64,000 bases of DNA from Adiantum capillus-veneris (lineage: Eukaryota; Streptophyta; Polypodiopsida; Polypodiales; Pteridaceae). The position numbers and the translations under genes are program-made. Below, piece after piece: positions 1 through 12,103 of this stretch; the first letter of the stretch is position 1, and the number at the start of each line of letters is the position of its first letter. Location: NCBI GenBank assembly GCA_014529385.2, contig CM043944.1, positions 49,335,768-49,399,767 on the forward strand, in the 5' to 3' direction. Below the pieces are notes generated by a model. It ran no database searches, was not told the origin of the DNA, and saw only the letters and a list, made by a program, of their open reading frames with translations.

Positions 1-1548
1 ATGTCCTGACAACCGCGAAGCAGTGGTATATGCAATACATCCCAATAAGTCAAAAAGAAAGCTCTAGTGAGGCCATCCTCTCCTGGGCAGGAGGATGGAT
101 CTAGACTCTCGATAGCAGCATGAAGCTCTGCAAGTGTGAAGGGTGCCAACAAGATCTCGGCCATAGTATCTATACAACGGCATCGAGTGTGATGCCAGAT
201 CTGCTCACAGGCAAGTAAAACCTCAGTAGTGCATACATCAGCAGTGAACAATGTCTCAAAATAATCTGCAAACATATCAAGAATAACATCAGGATGCATA
301 TGAAGTGTCCCCTGAGCATCGCACAAAGTTCGAAGGGTGGTGCTAGGAGGGCGCTCTTTATGCGCAGCGAAGAAGGCTTTATTCATTCGATCAGCTTTAG
401 CTATCCAATGAGATACTGAAGCATGATGAGTGAACTCAGACCTAGCCTCTTGTACGCGACGAATTTCCTCTGTGAGCTCTGTCTGTCTAGCAGCGAGATA
501 AGCATCCTGAGGCCACTCCTCAAGCAAGCGTTGTGTGGAACCAAGAGGAATGTGAAGATCAGACTCACGTACTCTCAATTGTCGATGAATAATAGCAGTC
601 TGATCACGGCAATAAATACTAGACTGAGTAATGCAATGAGCAAGGAACTCTCCAAGGGGACCACAATAAGCACCCGTGGACTATGCATAAGTCACGAATC
701 TGTTGCTGCAAAACTTCAATGGTGAGAACACTGTCAGGTATGCGGCAGCCCTGTCTCTGTGCAGAGGATCTAGTGAAGGAGATAAACAATGAGATGGGTA
801 AGTGATCTGAGAGGCTGGTCCCTCTCCAAATAGTAGTAAATCCACCTAGAGCTGCTGCCCAAGGGCCAATGTAAAAACGATCAAGTCGCTCTAATAATCT
901 CCCATGCTGTCTCTGAAACCCCCACGAGTAATGAAGTGTAGCAAGGTGATGACCAAAAGAGGGTATGTGCCATGCATCAACACCTTGAATAGCTAGAAGA
1001 AATCGATCCCAATCTGACTGCTCATCAGGAGAGATGGATGATAGAACAGGAGGAGTGATGGATCGCCAATCAGAGTCGCTTTCGACATTGTTGAAGTCGC
1101 CTCCTACAACCCAAGAGTCTACAGCAGGTAGAACAGTAGCCAAAGAGGCCCAAAAGGTAGCCCTCTCCCGAGGAGTAGTGGGTGCGTAGACTGACATAAA
1201 ACCAATGATAGAGTCCTGAATCCGAAGAGACACATAGATTGCTCTGCCAGCGACAAGGGTGCCATGCTGATGAACTGAGACCAAGTAACGTGGCCCCACT
1301 GAAATGCATACACCGCAACTCTGTCCATGAATGCCTAGAGCAGGCTCCCAAAAAGTGTGAGCGCCGGAGGGCATGAGATTACCAAAGGGGGTGGCAATCT
1401 TATGCTCCTATACTAGTAATATATCCACAGTGCCTACTACATGAGCGTGTAAATCTCTGCGAAGTAAAAGCTTGTGGGAACCTCTTACCCGAGAAGTTTG
1501 TAAACCATTAGCATTCCAAGAAACTACATGTAAATCCATAGTCTGCAT
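1..1548 (-). pseudogene. LINE ORF2, endonuclease and start of RT linker (minus-strand LINE, runs off the left edge)
   Basis: This is ORF2 of a plant L1-like LINE, whose product would nick target DNA and reverse-transcribe the element RNA. The likely start is the ATG at 1546-1548 or 1537-1539, followed at once by a WNANG motif typical of apurinic-type endonucleases. Further along are SVYAPT, GGDFN and a SDHLPIS-like motif, in the order expected for this domain. The frame is broken by a TAG at 1408-1410, where relatives would have Gln. It shifts between about 660 and 740, after which a second frame carries the usual linker towards the RT (ADRMNKAFFAAHKE at about 350-400). The RT itself lies beyond base 1. 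The upstream ORF1 belongs to the same element. Confidence is high for the family and moderate for the exact shift point. Confidence 0.88.
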
Positions 1549-1571
1549 GAAAGAATTGGTAAAGCATCTGA

Positions 1572-3344
1572 CTAACTGCGCATCTTCTTGGAGGCAGCTG
1601 GGACATCCAAGGGGTGAGCTTCGGGCGGTAGGAAAGCAACCCGCAAGCCTTCTCTAAAATATGGCGTCTCATTGCACCAACTGCGGACCTCAGCTTGTTT
1701 ACATTGCATTACTGATGCTGCAGCTTTGACACCCCAAATGCGCATAGACATAGGAAGCACCACATCTGAGGATACATGAATGACCGCAGGCAATGAATAG
1801 CAAGCATAAACATCACTCCATTCCATAGCACCAATACAGGAAGGGAAGTGTGGAGACAATACATCCGGAGCGGAAGTAGACAACCATGAATGAAGCTGAG
1901 CCATAGATTGAGCATGCACAAAATGTAGAACCTAATCCTCAGACCATTCCTGAGCTGTGAGGAATGGAAGGAAAAAGGAATGGGTGGGCTGAGAGCGACT
2001 TCCTATTAAAGAGGGAACACAACCTGGCTTGTGATGAATAAGGTAGAGTTGTACCCGCAGTGGTCCTTCTGAGTCACCACACATTTCAGCCCGATGAGTG
2101 CCCCAGGAAAGAGGACAAGAGCTGAGAAAACTGCGAGGGACGTAAGTATGAGCGGCTGAAGGAGGGGGAGGACCAGAAGGTGGAGGGGGGGGAGCAAGGG
2201 CGAGAGGGAGAGGAGGAAAAGGGAGAGGTAATAGCGGGGAATGATCCATCTGCATGGGAATAGGGATCTCGGGCAGAGGAGAAGGAGCGGGCGGGAGAAC
2301 GGAAAGAGAAGGAGGAGCTAGTAGCAGAGGTAAGTGATCCTGTGCTGAAGAGGAAGAATGGCGAGGAGAAGCAGGGGGTAATGGGGTGGTGGAAACTTGA
2401 GAGGGAGCAGGAGAGGTAACAGTGGGGGCCGCATGCGGTGTAGGTTGCTGACGAGGACGGAATGAATGGTTACGACCCACTGTCTGCCATGCATTCTCAA
2501 TAGGAACTGAAGCGGAGGGAGGGACATGGAGGGTCGAAGCTCGAGGAGCACCTGCAGGCTGTCGAGGTGCTCGAGTAGTAGTAGGAGGAACCGGTTGTTG
2601 ACGCTGACCACGTGACTGAGCATGAGTGCCAGGAGCTGGCTGTTGTTGTCGCCGATGGCGGGGCAGGGTGGGGCAATCTCGTGCCAAGTGTCCCATCTCG
2701 TGACAACGTAAGCACTGCCCTGGGCGACCAATGACTACCATTCGGCAAGAGTAGTCTCGATCGCGCACAGCCACAGTAACTGTATCTGGTAATGAAGTAT
2801 CCCCAAACACCAAGAACTGAATGCGAAGTGGACCAGAGGAGAAGATGCAGGATCCTGGAACTACTGTGCCAAAATGAGCAGCAATCATCTGAAGGAGATG
2901 CTCATCAATAAAATGGAGAGGCATATCCGGGAAGGAGAGCGTCAGAGGGAATCTGGGAATAAGGTGTCGACTGTCAAACTCCTCAGTAGTAAACTCGGGA
3001 TACCACCTTGTCAAGTATATCATCCTGAGATCAGAGAGTATCGGAGACCGAGCCAAGAGAGCTGAGGCAGTGGCGAGATCTGAAAGACGTACCATGAATA
3101 TGCCTCTGCCAAGAAACGTAAGCTCCGAGACCCGTCCCTGAGTAGTGCCCAATGCAAACTGACACCAATTACGTATGGAAGAGCGAGGTGGAGACTGTCC
3201 AATCATCCGACCAACCAAGGCATGCTGTGCCAAGTGTTGTATTTTGGAGTCAATGCGTGTCAACAGGTCGCCAGTACAGTCCACGCGACAGGCAAGTGGT
3301 GATGGAGCGCCGTGCGTAGCACTCGAGACCGGCAAAGCCGCCAT
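1572..3344 (-). pseudogene. LINE ORF1, gag-like RNA-binding protein with CCHC zinc knuckle
   Basis: This is ORF1 of the same minus-strand LINE, a nucleic-acid chaperone that coats element RNA. From the ATG at 3344 the frame runs 470 codons to a TAG at 1932-1934 and then stays open in the same frame to 1572. The original protein was therefore probably about 590 residues. Residues 60-200 resemble the DUF4283-type fold of plant LINE ORF1 proteins. A zinc knuckle follows at residues 211-224 (CX2CX4HX4C, with C211, C214, H219, C224), then a long Pro/Ser-rich tail. The stop replaces a likely CAG by a C-to-T change. ORF2 begins 23-32 bases downstream in a different frame. The plant LINE ORF1 assignment is secure; activity is not expected. 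Confidence 0.85.
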
Positions 3345-3718
3345 GAAGAATGGGCTAGACTGTCGAATGGGAAAAGAAAGACCCGAAAGGAATCTTGGAC
3401 GCTTTCTCTCTCTCTCGCTTTCTCTCTTTCTCTTGCAGGTGGTAGTCAGGGTTTGAGGCTGAGACAGGTATGGTGTACGGGATTAGGGTTTCAGGGAATT
3501 AGGGTTAACGGGATTAGGGTTTGCAGAGGAATTAGGGTTTGCAACGGAATTTGAGTTTGCAGCGGAATTAGGATTTGCAGAGGCAATTAGGTTCGCGAGG
3601 CTGACAGGGTAGGGCTCGCACAGGCAGCAAAGCAGAAATTGGCGTGCAACAGGCAGAAGCAGGTTTCGCGCGAACTGTGACAGGCAGCAGTGCGCGTGAC
3701 AGGGGGGCTGGTGTTGCA
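3345..3718 (-). other. Probable 5' leader of the minus-strand LINE, with telomere-like repeats
   Basis: No gene is seen here. The stretch lies just upstream of ORF1 and is G+C rich. Between about 3479 and 3600 it holds five to six imperfect units of the form GGAATTAGGGTTTGCAGM, about 17-18 bases each, which include TTAGGGTTT-like telomere-type motifs. A short CT-rich patch lies at 3402-3436. A leader or promoter role is inferred from position only. Confidence 0.45.
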
Positions 3719-3888
<170 letters not shown>

Positions 3889-3896
3889 TTGCACAC

Positions 3897-6037
3897 GACG
3901 ACTAGTACGACGGAAGAAGCGAGCTTTCTTGGTCCAGATGGAGCAAGATTTATATCACCTTTTCCTTAGTAGAGATTCAAGAGCGGCTTGGCGTCTATTC
4001 CATGAGCAGTCCCCCCCACCAGTGATTACTTCTACGGAGATATGGGGGCACCACTACCAGATCCACCACAGCCATGTCCGAAAGCACCTTCTTTACCACT
4101 AAGATGGTAAAGGAGGCCATTGACAAGATGAACACCAGACGGGCACAGGATCATGAGGGTTTGGTAGCAGAGCACATTATACATGCTGGAGACTTGTTGG
4201 CAGAGATGCTTGCACGGTTGTTCAACCGTGTCATGTGTGAGGGCTTTCCTGAGTCTTGGAGATTGTCTACTATTGTACCTATCTTCAAGACAGGAGACCC
4301 CACAGTGCCGAGGAATTACTGTACTATCATGTTAGGACACACATTGGCACGGTTGTATGCATCCATCCTTGAGCATAGGCTGAGCAGTTGGGCAGAGACA
4401 ATGGGCATACGGGCACCTGGACAAGTTGGTTTCAGGAGGGGTTTCTCCTCACTGGATCATGTCTTTACACTCACAGCTATCATTGAGGAGGGTCGAGCAC
4501 ATGGTAGACGGATATATTGCAACTTTGTGGACTTCCGCAAAGCTTTTGACACAGTACCGAGGACCAAATTGATGCGCCCACTTATGGAACTGGGGGTATT
4601 CGCAGAGCTGATATGGGGGATTATGGCATTGTACAGTTCAATGATGGGTCATGTACGCACACCAAAGGGGATTATCTGACATAGTTCACTCCACTATCGG
4701 AGTGAAACAAGGATGCCCATTGTCCTCTACTTTATTTGGTATGTATGTTGATGAGGTCTTTGATTATATTGACAGGGAAGGAGATAGAGGTGCTCAGCTT
4801 GCAGGGACATGGATCCCTCTTTTATTGTATGCTAACGATATCGTGTTGATATCAGACTCACCAGAGGGTATGCAGAGACATTTGGACGCATTGCATAGTT
4901 TTGCAGGGGATGGTGGATTGTAAGTCAACCTTGGTAAAACCAAGGTCATGGTATTTAATACCACGCCACAGTGGGTCAGGAGATCAGCACCTACATTCAC
5001 ATATGGTCAGGACATTATGGAGTACACTAATGCATACACATATCTTGGGGTGGTCTTTAGTGGACCGAGGTTCACAGTGAAAGTGGCAGCAGACACTAGA
5101 TTGACTCGTGCCAATGCAGCCCTAGGCGGTTTAGAGAGGATTTGTTCGCAGGTTCAGTTCCAGGAACCTCGAACAAAGCTTTGGCTCTTCGGCACTTTGG
5201 TCGCTTCAGTTATGCACTATGGGGTTCAGGTTTGGGGACCATCTGTTGACAGTGCTGGATGGAGTAATATGGAGAGGCCCTTGGTATCTATGATTTCCAG
5301 TCGGTTTAGAGCCAAGGCCTCAGTTCCACATGACATCATACAAGCGGAGCTAGCTGCCCCACCTATGGAGATTGAGGCACTTACCAAATCAGTATCATTT
5401 CTACACAACTTATGGGACACCACCAGGGACAGATATGCTAGGCTTGGTCTTGAGTCATCCAGACAGCTCGCTTCAGAGGGAGATACATCATGTTGGTATG
5501 CACAGATGAGCTCATGGTTTCAGAGGCATGGTTTCAGCATGGACAGGCTGCCCCCTTTCCAGTATTCTCTTGATGCACCATCTTTGGCTCTTACACTGAT
5601 GGAGATTACTAGACTCATTCGGCAGGATCTTATCCAGCTTGATAGCAGGAGGACATGGATAGAGCCATCACGGGAGTTGGGTACGAAGAGGGCTTTCTAT
5701 AGAGAGCATCTTTTCCAACTCACGACAGACGGATTTGTCATACGGCCCAGCTACATGGACACACATCTATCTCATGGGTTACGATGTGCCATAGGCCAGA
5801 TACGCACATCTTCACACCAGCTTGGGATTGAGACAGGTAGATTTAGAGGCATACCAGCAGACAGGAGGATATGTCAGTTATGCCATGCAGAGCCAGAGAC
5901 AGTGTCACTACATATGTCATTGCACAGTCTACTATGAGATACGGGGACGCTTTCACTGTTTATTCAAAGATGGTTTTGACTCGTTAGATAGTCATGAGAT
6001 ATCAAGATCAGAAATGTCTCGAATTATTTCTACTTGA
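3897..6037 (+). pseudogene. LINE E1 ORF2 remnant, reverse transcriptase
   Basis: RT core and C-terminal region of a LINE ORF2. Visible motifs in order are an RRKKRAF basic patch, AQDHEGLVAEH, NYCTIMLGH, GQVGFRRGFSSLDH, FVDFRKAFDTVP, GVKQGCPLS, the catalytic-site block, NLGKTKVMVFN and a C-terminal Cys/His cluster ending in CHCTVYYEIRGRFH. Damage includes a loss or shift near 4020-4075, a frameshift near 4650-4677, a TAA at 4921-4923 and a frameshift near 5910. The catalytic YADD is YAND here (about 4828-4839), which would abolish polymerase activity even in a repaired frame. It matches E4 and E5 closely and clearly belongs to the same family. Confidence 0.9.
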
Positions 6038-6563
6038 GATACAGAGACATAGAGACTCTATTGAGAGGGCATAGACAGAGAGTCCCAGAGACGCTTCTCA
6101 GATTTCTTATGTCCGAGTACCACAAAGGCAGAGGGGTCACCACCACCACAGAGCTCGGTTCCCACCCATACACACACCAGTGGTACTCTCATTGACCGAG
6201 CTATAGAGTTGGGGGGATCGAGATGACCACGACTGAGGAGGGGAGCCACGCAGCACCGACGGAGATTGCGACAAAGGATCCACAGGATTCTAGCACGACA
6301 CCTAGAGTGTCGATCAGGATAGGGTTCATGCTACTGCTATATTGTCTCATGGTGACACTTATCCCCACTTTGTACCTTTGTGGCATTATACCATTGCTCA
6401 GCTTGCCAGCCACCCATAGGAGTCAGTAGCACTCCTATCTCAGTTTCTAGTTTGTAGTTTTCTTTGTTCGTACCCAGACTTGGTTCTAGACTCACCATTG
6501 TAATCAGTTTGGTCTCATAGGTCATTTTGGCTTTTTGTAGACATTAATATATCATTTCATTTC

Positions 6564-6567
<4 letters not shown>

Positions 6568-6611
<44 letters not shown>
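6568..6611. repeat. (TC)n tail of LINE E1
   Basis: Short CT dinucleotide run directly after ATTTCATTTCATT. It is both the 3' tail of E1 and the left flank of E2. Confidence 0.95.
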
Positions 6612-6613
<2 letters not shown>

Positions 6614-6616
6614 CTC

Positions 6617-6766
6617 AAAGGAACGGGTTGTAATGTATATGAGGATCGCACTCTTATGCAACAAAATGTACGTCGCAAAGCATACGAGGAAAGAAGCAAG
6701 AAGGTTAAGGTATCATCTCAAGAAGAAAAGGCACTTGAGGAGGATGCAAGTCCACCCAACAAATAG
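6617..6766 (+). pseudogene. LINE E2 ORF1 C-terminal fragment
   Basis: An open frame of about 50 codons, rich in Lys, Glu and Arg, ending at TAG 6764-6766. Its place just before ORF2 and its charge make it the end of ORF1, cut off on the left at the CT tail of E1. The ORF2 ATG at 6773 is in the same frame, with only six bases between stop and ATG. No domain can be named from so short a piece. Confidence 0.5.
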
Positions 6767-6772
6767 GGACAC

Positions 6773-9700
6773 ATGATCTATGAGACCAACTCACGCTTGC
6801 GAATAAGCTTTTGGAATTGTAACGGGTATCCATGGAATGCGGGAATTGGCATTGATGAGCTTACCAACGACTCCGATGTGATACTTCTTGTCGAAACATG
6901 GGAGCATGATGCGCAACGAATTCTTGGATTTGACAAATACGATGTACATTCTTTGATGTGGGCCAAAAATGCAAAGCAACGAAGAGGCCAAGGAGGCATA
7001 GCATGTATGACCAAAAAGGGTTTGAAAGATGTTTCCATTGTCAAAGAAGATAAGTATAAACGCTACTTATGGCTGAAAATCAGCCCACCGAATGGTCAAA
7101 GTCATGTTTGTGGCCGGCTGCTACATTCCTCACTATGACTCCAACTTTTATGCTCGCTTGAATATGGATAGAGATCAGTCCTTTGTTGAACTAGAGGAAG
7201 ACATTGCTTATTACAAGGATCAAGGTAGAAAGCACAATGGTGCTAGCGTGATTGACTATATGTTGTTCTCAGAAGCCACTCTAGAATGCATACAAAGCTT
7301 TACACTTGGTGAATGGAATCCGGAATCGGATCATAGGATGTTATGTATTGACCTCAAGTGTGGTAAACGGCCCGAGCATGTAGCCTCCAATCATGATGTG
7401 AATCATTTGTACTTACGTCTAGACTTCAAACGAGCACTTATATATGCTGATATGGTGGACCAAATGTTAAGCATGATAGAGCATCAAGGGAGCCCAACAT
7501 TAGAATGCAAGTGGAAAGTTTTCAAAGAAGTAATTTTCTCTTGTGCGAAGGAATGCTTTTCGGCGAAACACATGTCTTGCAAAAGGTCTAAGAAGGGTAG
7601 CACCAAGAAGAAATGGTTTGACATGGAATGTAGTCAAGCCCGAAAACACTTGCTAAGATTGGATGCAATCAAAGACAAGGAAGTTTACTTGGAATGTTCA
7701 CACACATACAAAGCACTTGTTCAAAAGAAGAGGAGAAGGTGGGAAGTCGAAAAACAACTTCTTTTAGCACAAGAGAAAGCACATGCATGTGGCAAGTTTT
7801 GGCAAAATCTAAAAGGCAAGCGCGTTGAGAGCTTTGGTGACTTGACTCTTGAGGATATGTATATGCATTGTAAGAACCTCTATGAGCAACCCAATGTTGA
7901 TAAGATGGAGGGTTGTAGCTCCCTTCCATTTATGTCTCCCTTCTTTACCATTGAAGATGTATGCCGCGCGCTTGAGGAACTTGCTACTCGCAAGGCAGGT
8001 GACCTTCAAGGTGTCAAGGCTGAAATGATTAAATGGACAAGCAAGAAAACACGATATTGGATATGCGATATGTTTAACCTTGCACTTCAGTATGGCATGC
8101 CTCATGATTGGAGTGCAAATTGGATCAAACCTTTGCACAAAGGAGGAGATGTAAACAATGTGAACAACTATCGCACTATAATGGTTGGTTCTTTGATGGC
8201 AAAGTTATTTGGATGTATCATGGAGATGAAGATAAGTGAATGGGCTGAAAAGAATGGCAAACGTGCGCTTGGCCAAGCAGGTTTTCGAAAGCATCATAGC
8301 ACTATTGATCACCTTGTCACTCTTCGAGTTCTTATGGAAGCGTCTCGATTGAAAGGAAAAAAGTTGTATTGTTGCTTTGTGGATTTCAAGAAAGCTTTTG
8401 ACATGGTACCGTGAGGAAATCTTTGGAGACGTATGCAAAGCCTTCAAGTGCCGAGAGAATTTATGCATGCAGTCTTTCGCATCTACCAAAAAGTGATATG
8501 TCGATTACGTATGGGAGATGGAATTTCAGAATTTTTTGCAAGCACTATTGGTGTCAAACAAGGATGCCCACTTTCCCCAACCCTCTTTGGGCTACTCATT
8601 GATGAATTGGAATACATGGTTCTTGATTTTATGCAGCAAGAAGGCATAGAAGAGGTTAAGATTGGAAATGCGGTGATCATGCTTTTGCTTTATGCCGATG
8701 ATGTAGTGCTCTTGGCACATACCTTAGAAGATGCACAAAAGCTTATGAGTGTCTTGGAACGCTTTTGCCTACATAGCGGGCTGATCGTGAATGGATCCAA
8801 AACCAAGGTTATGCTTGTAAAGACCCTCAATGACGAAAATCCATGCATTGTATACAACAATGAGAAACTTGAAGTGGTAGATCACTTCAAGTACCTTGGC
8901 CTTGAGGTTCCATCCAATCATAAATGGAAGGATTGTGCAATGTGTCGCTTGGAAGCCGGAAAGAGGGCTTATTATGCATTTGAGAACATGTGCAATGCAG
9001 GAGAGATCAAGTGTTGGGCTCTCAAAAAGTACCTCTTTGACACATTGGTGACACCGGTGCTTCTTTATGGAGTGGAGGTGTGGGGTGGAAGCATCGGGAA
9101 GTCTACTTGGAAAGAGTTTGAGAATGTCCAAAAGCGTTTTCTCACCAACTTTCTCCAAGTCAAGACACAAACACCCTACATGCTCTTACTTCTTGAGTCC
9201 GGATCGCTTCCCATTGAGGTCTTGGGCATGGAAAGGGTTGTGGAGTACATGCGTAAGACACAACGTAGCCCTTTGCATCGACTTCCTAGAATCGCATATG
9301 AAGCAAGTCAAAAGGTTCAAAAGACATGCAAGAGCAAAATACTAAGTTCGGGGTGGATGCTTGATATCAAGAAATGGTTTGGAAGATGGGATGCATGTCA
9401 CTTGGTCAAGGATGCGTCGATCGACTCCCAAGTTAATGAGGCCTTCTTACAACGCCAATGTATCATGGCTTGGGAGAAATCTGGAGGTTCTCGCTTCAGC
9501 CATTACACCACACACGTTGCCCCAAACTACAAATCTCTCTTCTTCTCGGAACGAGGTAACCGAACCCATTCCTACATCCTTGAGCCCATCCCGTTGAGTG
9601 CGATCCGCACCATTGCCTCCATTCGTCTTAGCTCCCATTCTCTACGCTGCGAGACAAGACGTTGGGGCACTGGCGAGGAGTGTCATCGACTTTGCACCTT

Positions 9701-9914
9701 ATGCCCTCGTCAAGTGCGAGAGAGTGAGTACCACATACTACTTGAGTGCTCAGCTTTTGACCACATTAGGTCCTCTTTTCCCCATATATTCAGCCATGAG
9801 CTCTCCCTACATACCTTCCTCTCCCAACCACGATGTGGACTCTCTATTGCGACGCTCATTTCAGCCATTTTTGAGCATCAAGAGTCACTTATGAACTCCA
9901 CTCACACCACGTGA
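6773..9914 (+). pseudogene. LINE E2 ORF2, endonuclease-reverse transcriptase
   Basis: The ORF2 polyprotein starts at the ATG at 6773, and the endonuclease motif SFWNCNG lies about 15 residues in. The endonuclease is damaged: the frame shifts near 7095-7105 and the middle, including the expected GDFN block, is missing between the blocks near 7205 and 7245. The RT is well kept: NNYRTIMVGS, GQAGFRKHHSTIDH, FVDFKKAFDMVP, GVKQGCPLSPTLFG, YADDVVLL (about 8692-8715) and the NGSKTKVML block. A TGA at 8412-8414 sits in frame after VP where relatives have Arg, which suggests CGA to TGA. The C terminus has a CTLCPRQVRESEYHILLEC Cys/His cluster. Apart from the deletion it needs only one shift and one stop to explain it. 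Confidence 0.9.
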
Positions 9915-9967
9915 CATGTTCATTTGGTCCCATAGGTCATATTTGACCTCCCAGGACGATAATAGAA

Positions 9968-9982
9968 CTATCTATCTATCTA

Positions 9983-10058
<76 letters not shown>
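9968..10058. repeat. (TATC)n then (TC)n tail of LINE E2
   Basis: About five TATC units run into a pure TC tract ending at 10058. The change of unit within a tail is also seen in E3 and E7. Confidence 0.95.
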
Positions 10059-10060
<2 letters not shown>

Positions 10061-10640
10061 ATGTCCTATCTCTTTCTACCTCAATGACCTCTCTTCTCCA
10101 CAGGTGTGCCTTGTTCATGTGTTTGGCATTGCAGGTGTTCTAGATCGGAGTCGAGGTGCCCACCAGATCCCGAGCCAGTTCTTCTCTTCATTGGGCGATG
10201 ATAGATTTCGAGCTCTAGTGCTTATGTGGCACTAGCGAGCACCCTTCAAAAGTTTTCATCAAAGGAATCGAAGTGTATTCAGTTGTGCCACATAGGACTA
10301 AGCGTTCAAAATTTATCCCGATGGGTCTTCATTGCATCTTCTGTTGCCACCTTTGACAGACCCTCTTCATTGCATCTTCTGTTGCCACCTTTGACAGACC
10401 CATACCCTACTATTTAGGTGATAAGTTGTACCATACAAGTAGGTTTGAGCATATCTCAGGCTCGCAAAACTATAAGGATCGCCATAGACTATTTCCCTCC
10501 CCTCACAACTCATTTCACTCCACCACAGGAAACAGTCACTTTATATAGTTATGGAGAGGAAACATTTGAAACTTTCCACGAAATTATGCATAATACAAGA
10601 GAAATGACACATTATCAAGGATAGTTATTGAAATGGCGTT
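10059..10640 (+). mobile_element. Probable LINE endonuclease fragment after the E2 tail
   Basis: The stretch 10440-10620 translates to a decayed match to the endonuclease middle region of E4 (an AI.YFPP block followed by a THFTPP block). It starts directly after the CT tail of E2, as the other LINE copies do. No full domain survives. A direct duplication of 38 bases lies inside it at about 10326-10400. Confidence 0.45.
10326..10400. repeat. 38-bp tandem duplication
   Basis: Two adjacent, nearly identical copies of a 38-base unit starting TCTTCATTGCATCTTCTGTT and ending ACAGACCC. Confidence 0.85.
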
Positions 10641-11249
10641 GCACACAGTTTGGAAATACATCATGGCCTTGGTCTAGGGGTCTCTCACATGCCGCCGACA
10701 GAGACACGAGGATGGAGAGAGCACGACGGATTATATATCACTCACAGCAAAAAGATTTTTCAATTTCTAAGTGATGTCCATTCTCATGTAACCCACAGAG
10801 ACATGAGGATGCACAGAGCACAATGAATTATATATCACCCGCAGCCAAAAGATCTTTTACTCTCTAAGTCATGTCCATCAAGAAGGCGCAAGTTACCTCT
10901 AGGTGCCTTCGTAGTCACAAAAAAAGAATAATAAATATCACATATATATATACATATACACAACCAAACGATCCCCAAACTGCAACATGCATCGTTCAAT
11001 GGATATCATATACAACTAAATGATCACCAGAACATAGCCTACGCTATCTAGAGAGGTTCATCAAACAGTATTGAAACCATAGTAACAGGAAACAGCCGGA
11101 ACGGCCCCCCCCCCCGTTCCCGGAACGCGTTCCAGACAGGCATTCTGCCTTGGAACGGGAATGGGAGTAGAACGGTGTTCCGACTCAGAGTGTAACCGGA
11201 ACGATCGGGCGGAACGCCTGTTTCAAATTTCAAAACTCTGACCCCTCTC
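10641..11249. other. Non-coding: diverged direct duplication and a GGAACGG-rich patch
   Basis: No gene is seen. About 80-100 bases at 10699-10778 are repeated with divergence at 10797-10880; both contain GAGACA.GAGGATG and ATTATATATCAC. At 11085-11225 lies a stretch full of GGAACGG and CCGTTCC motifs with an 11-base C run. Related stretches recur at 28757-28800 and 29458-29612. Confidence 0.55.
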
Positions 11250-11830
11250 TGTAGCAGGATTACAGTGTCACTTTCACAGGACACACAATTAGTACAGTGG
11301 GTCTGGTCTAGTTCACACTGGACAGACTCTCTGGGCTGGGCAATGACACGTGTCAGGGATACGGACGGTGGTCTAGTGGACAGTGTGGCCAGGTCACCAC
11401 CACCACTCAGTTTGGAGATAGACTTAGATGGCTGACATTTATGAGCCGTTGGTGGCTCTTTATGGTGGGACATATGAGTAGTAGTTGTTGGGTCATCACC
11501 ATCATCTTCTTCATATATAGTCGAGCATCGTCGTCTAGAGTAGCGAGTCTATACACACAGCACGTCTGCACTATCCCTGCACATCTGAGCCTCGACACCC
11601 CCATTGTACCTGTGAGTTCTGGGCTGGAGTTGAGTATGCTGCCACGCCAGAGTCTGTATCGGTTCTTTGAGATAGTCAAGTCCATATGTTCTGGTCTACT
11701 CCTGTGTCTCTGTGTTGATCAACTGTTATCTATTGTTTCCTTCGTTTTCATTCTGTTTTGAGTGAGATGTCACGCACATTGCACTGAGGAGCACCCACTA
11801 TAGAGAGCACGACACACTATCCGCGCTACA
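11250..11830 (+). repeat. 5' LTR of the gag-protease element
   Basis: Begins TGTAGC and ends GCTACA, a six-base inverted repeat that fits LTR ends. It matches 15798-16375 over nearly its whole length. The end could be up to ten bases further right (11840), because the 3' LTR is cut off before this point. Confidence 0.8.
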
Positions 11831-11844
11831 GGTGCTCTCATTTT

Positions 11845-11863
11845 TGGCACACCCCGTGGGACC
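11845..11863 (+). promoter_or_regulatory. Probable primer-binding site of the gag-protease element
   Basis: TGGCACACCCCGTGGGACC, starting 14 bases after GCTACA (or 4 bases after the alternative LTR end at 11840). Its form resembles the TGGCGCC...CGTGGGG primer sites of plant Ty3 elements. The matching tRNA was not identified. Confidence 0.55.
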
Positions 11864-12103
11864 TCAACTGAAGTGTCACTCTCTGTTGAGGTGCAAATTG
11901 AGAAGCTAGCTGGGTTTTACCTAGTTCGCCTTGCCTAGTGCAGCCTGCTCGCCTGGTCTAGTTTCACCCTAGACAGCTTACTCTAGCAGGCCTAGTCTCT
12001 CGCCTTGCTGGTCTGGTCCTCTCTCGCCCTGGTCCAACCAAGCTCTCGTCTTGGTCTAGTCCTTCCAGTTAAAACTTAAAGGTCTTCTTGCCCAAAGCTT
12101 GGT

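Larger units (their letters stand above)
6612..10058 (+). mobile_element. LINE copy E2, divergent subfamily, with a TATC/TC tail
   Basis: A 5'-truncated LINE that keeps the last part of ORF1, nearly all of ORF2 and a tail. Its ORF2 is clearly diverged from E1, E4 and E5, yet it has the same layout and 3' hairpin (GGTCATATTTGACC at 9935-9948, a perfect stem). The tail is (TATC)n changing to (TC)n. The left edge abuts the E1 tail. Confidence 0.85.

Noticed and set aside
423-725. Plus-strand frame of 100 codons
   Set aside because: It lies over the minus-strand LINE linker, which translates to a recognised sequence; the plus frame has no motif.
3479-3600. True telomere or chromosome end
   Set aside because: The TTAGGGTTT motifs are embedded in longer, diverged units with spacers, cover only about 120 bases and lie between transposons.
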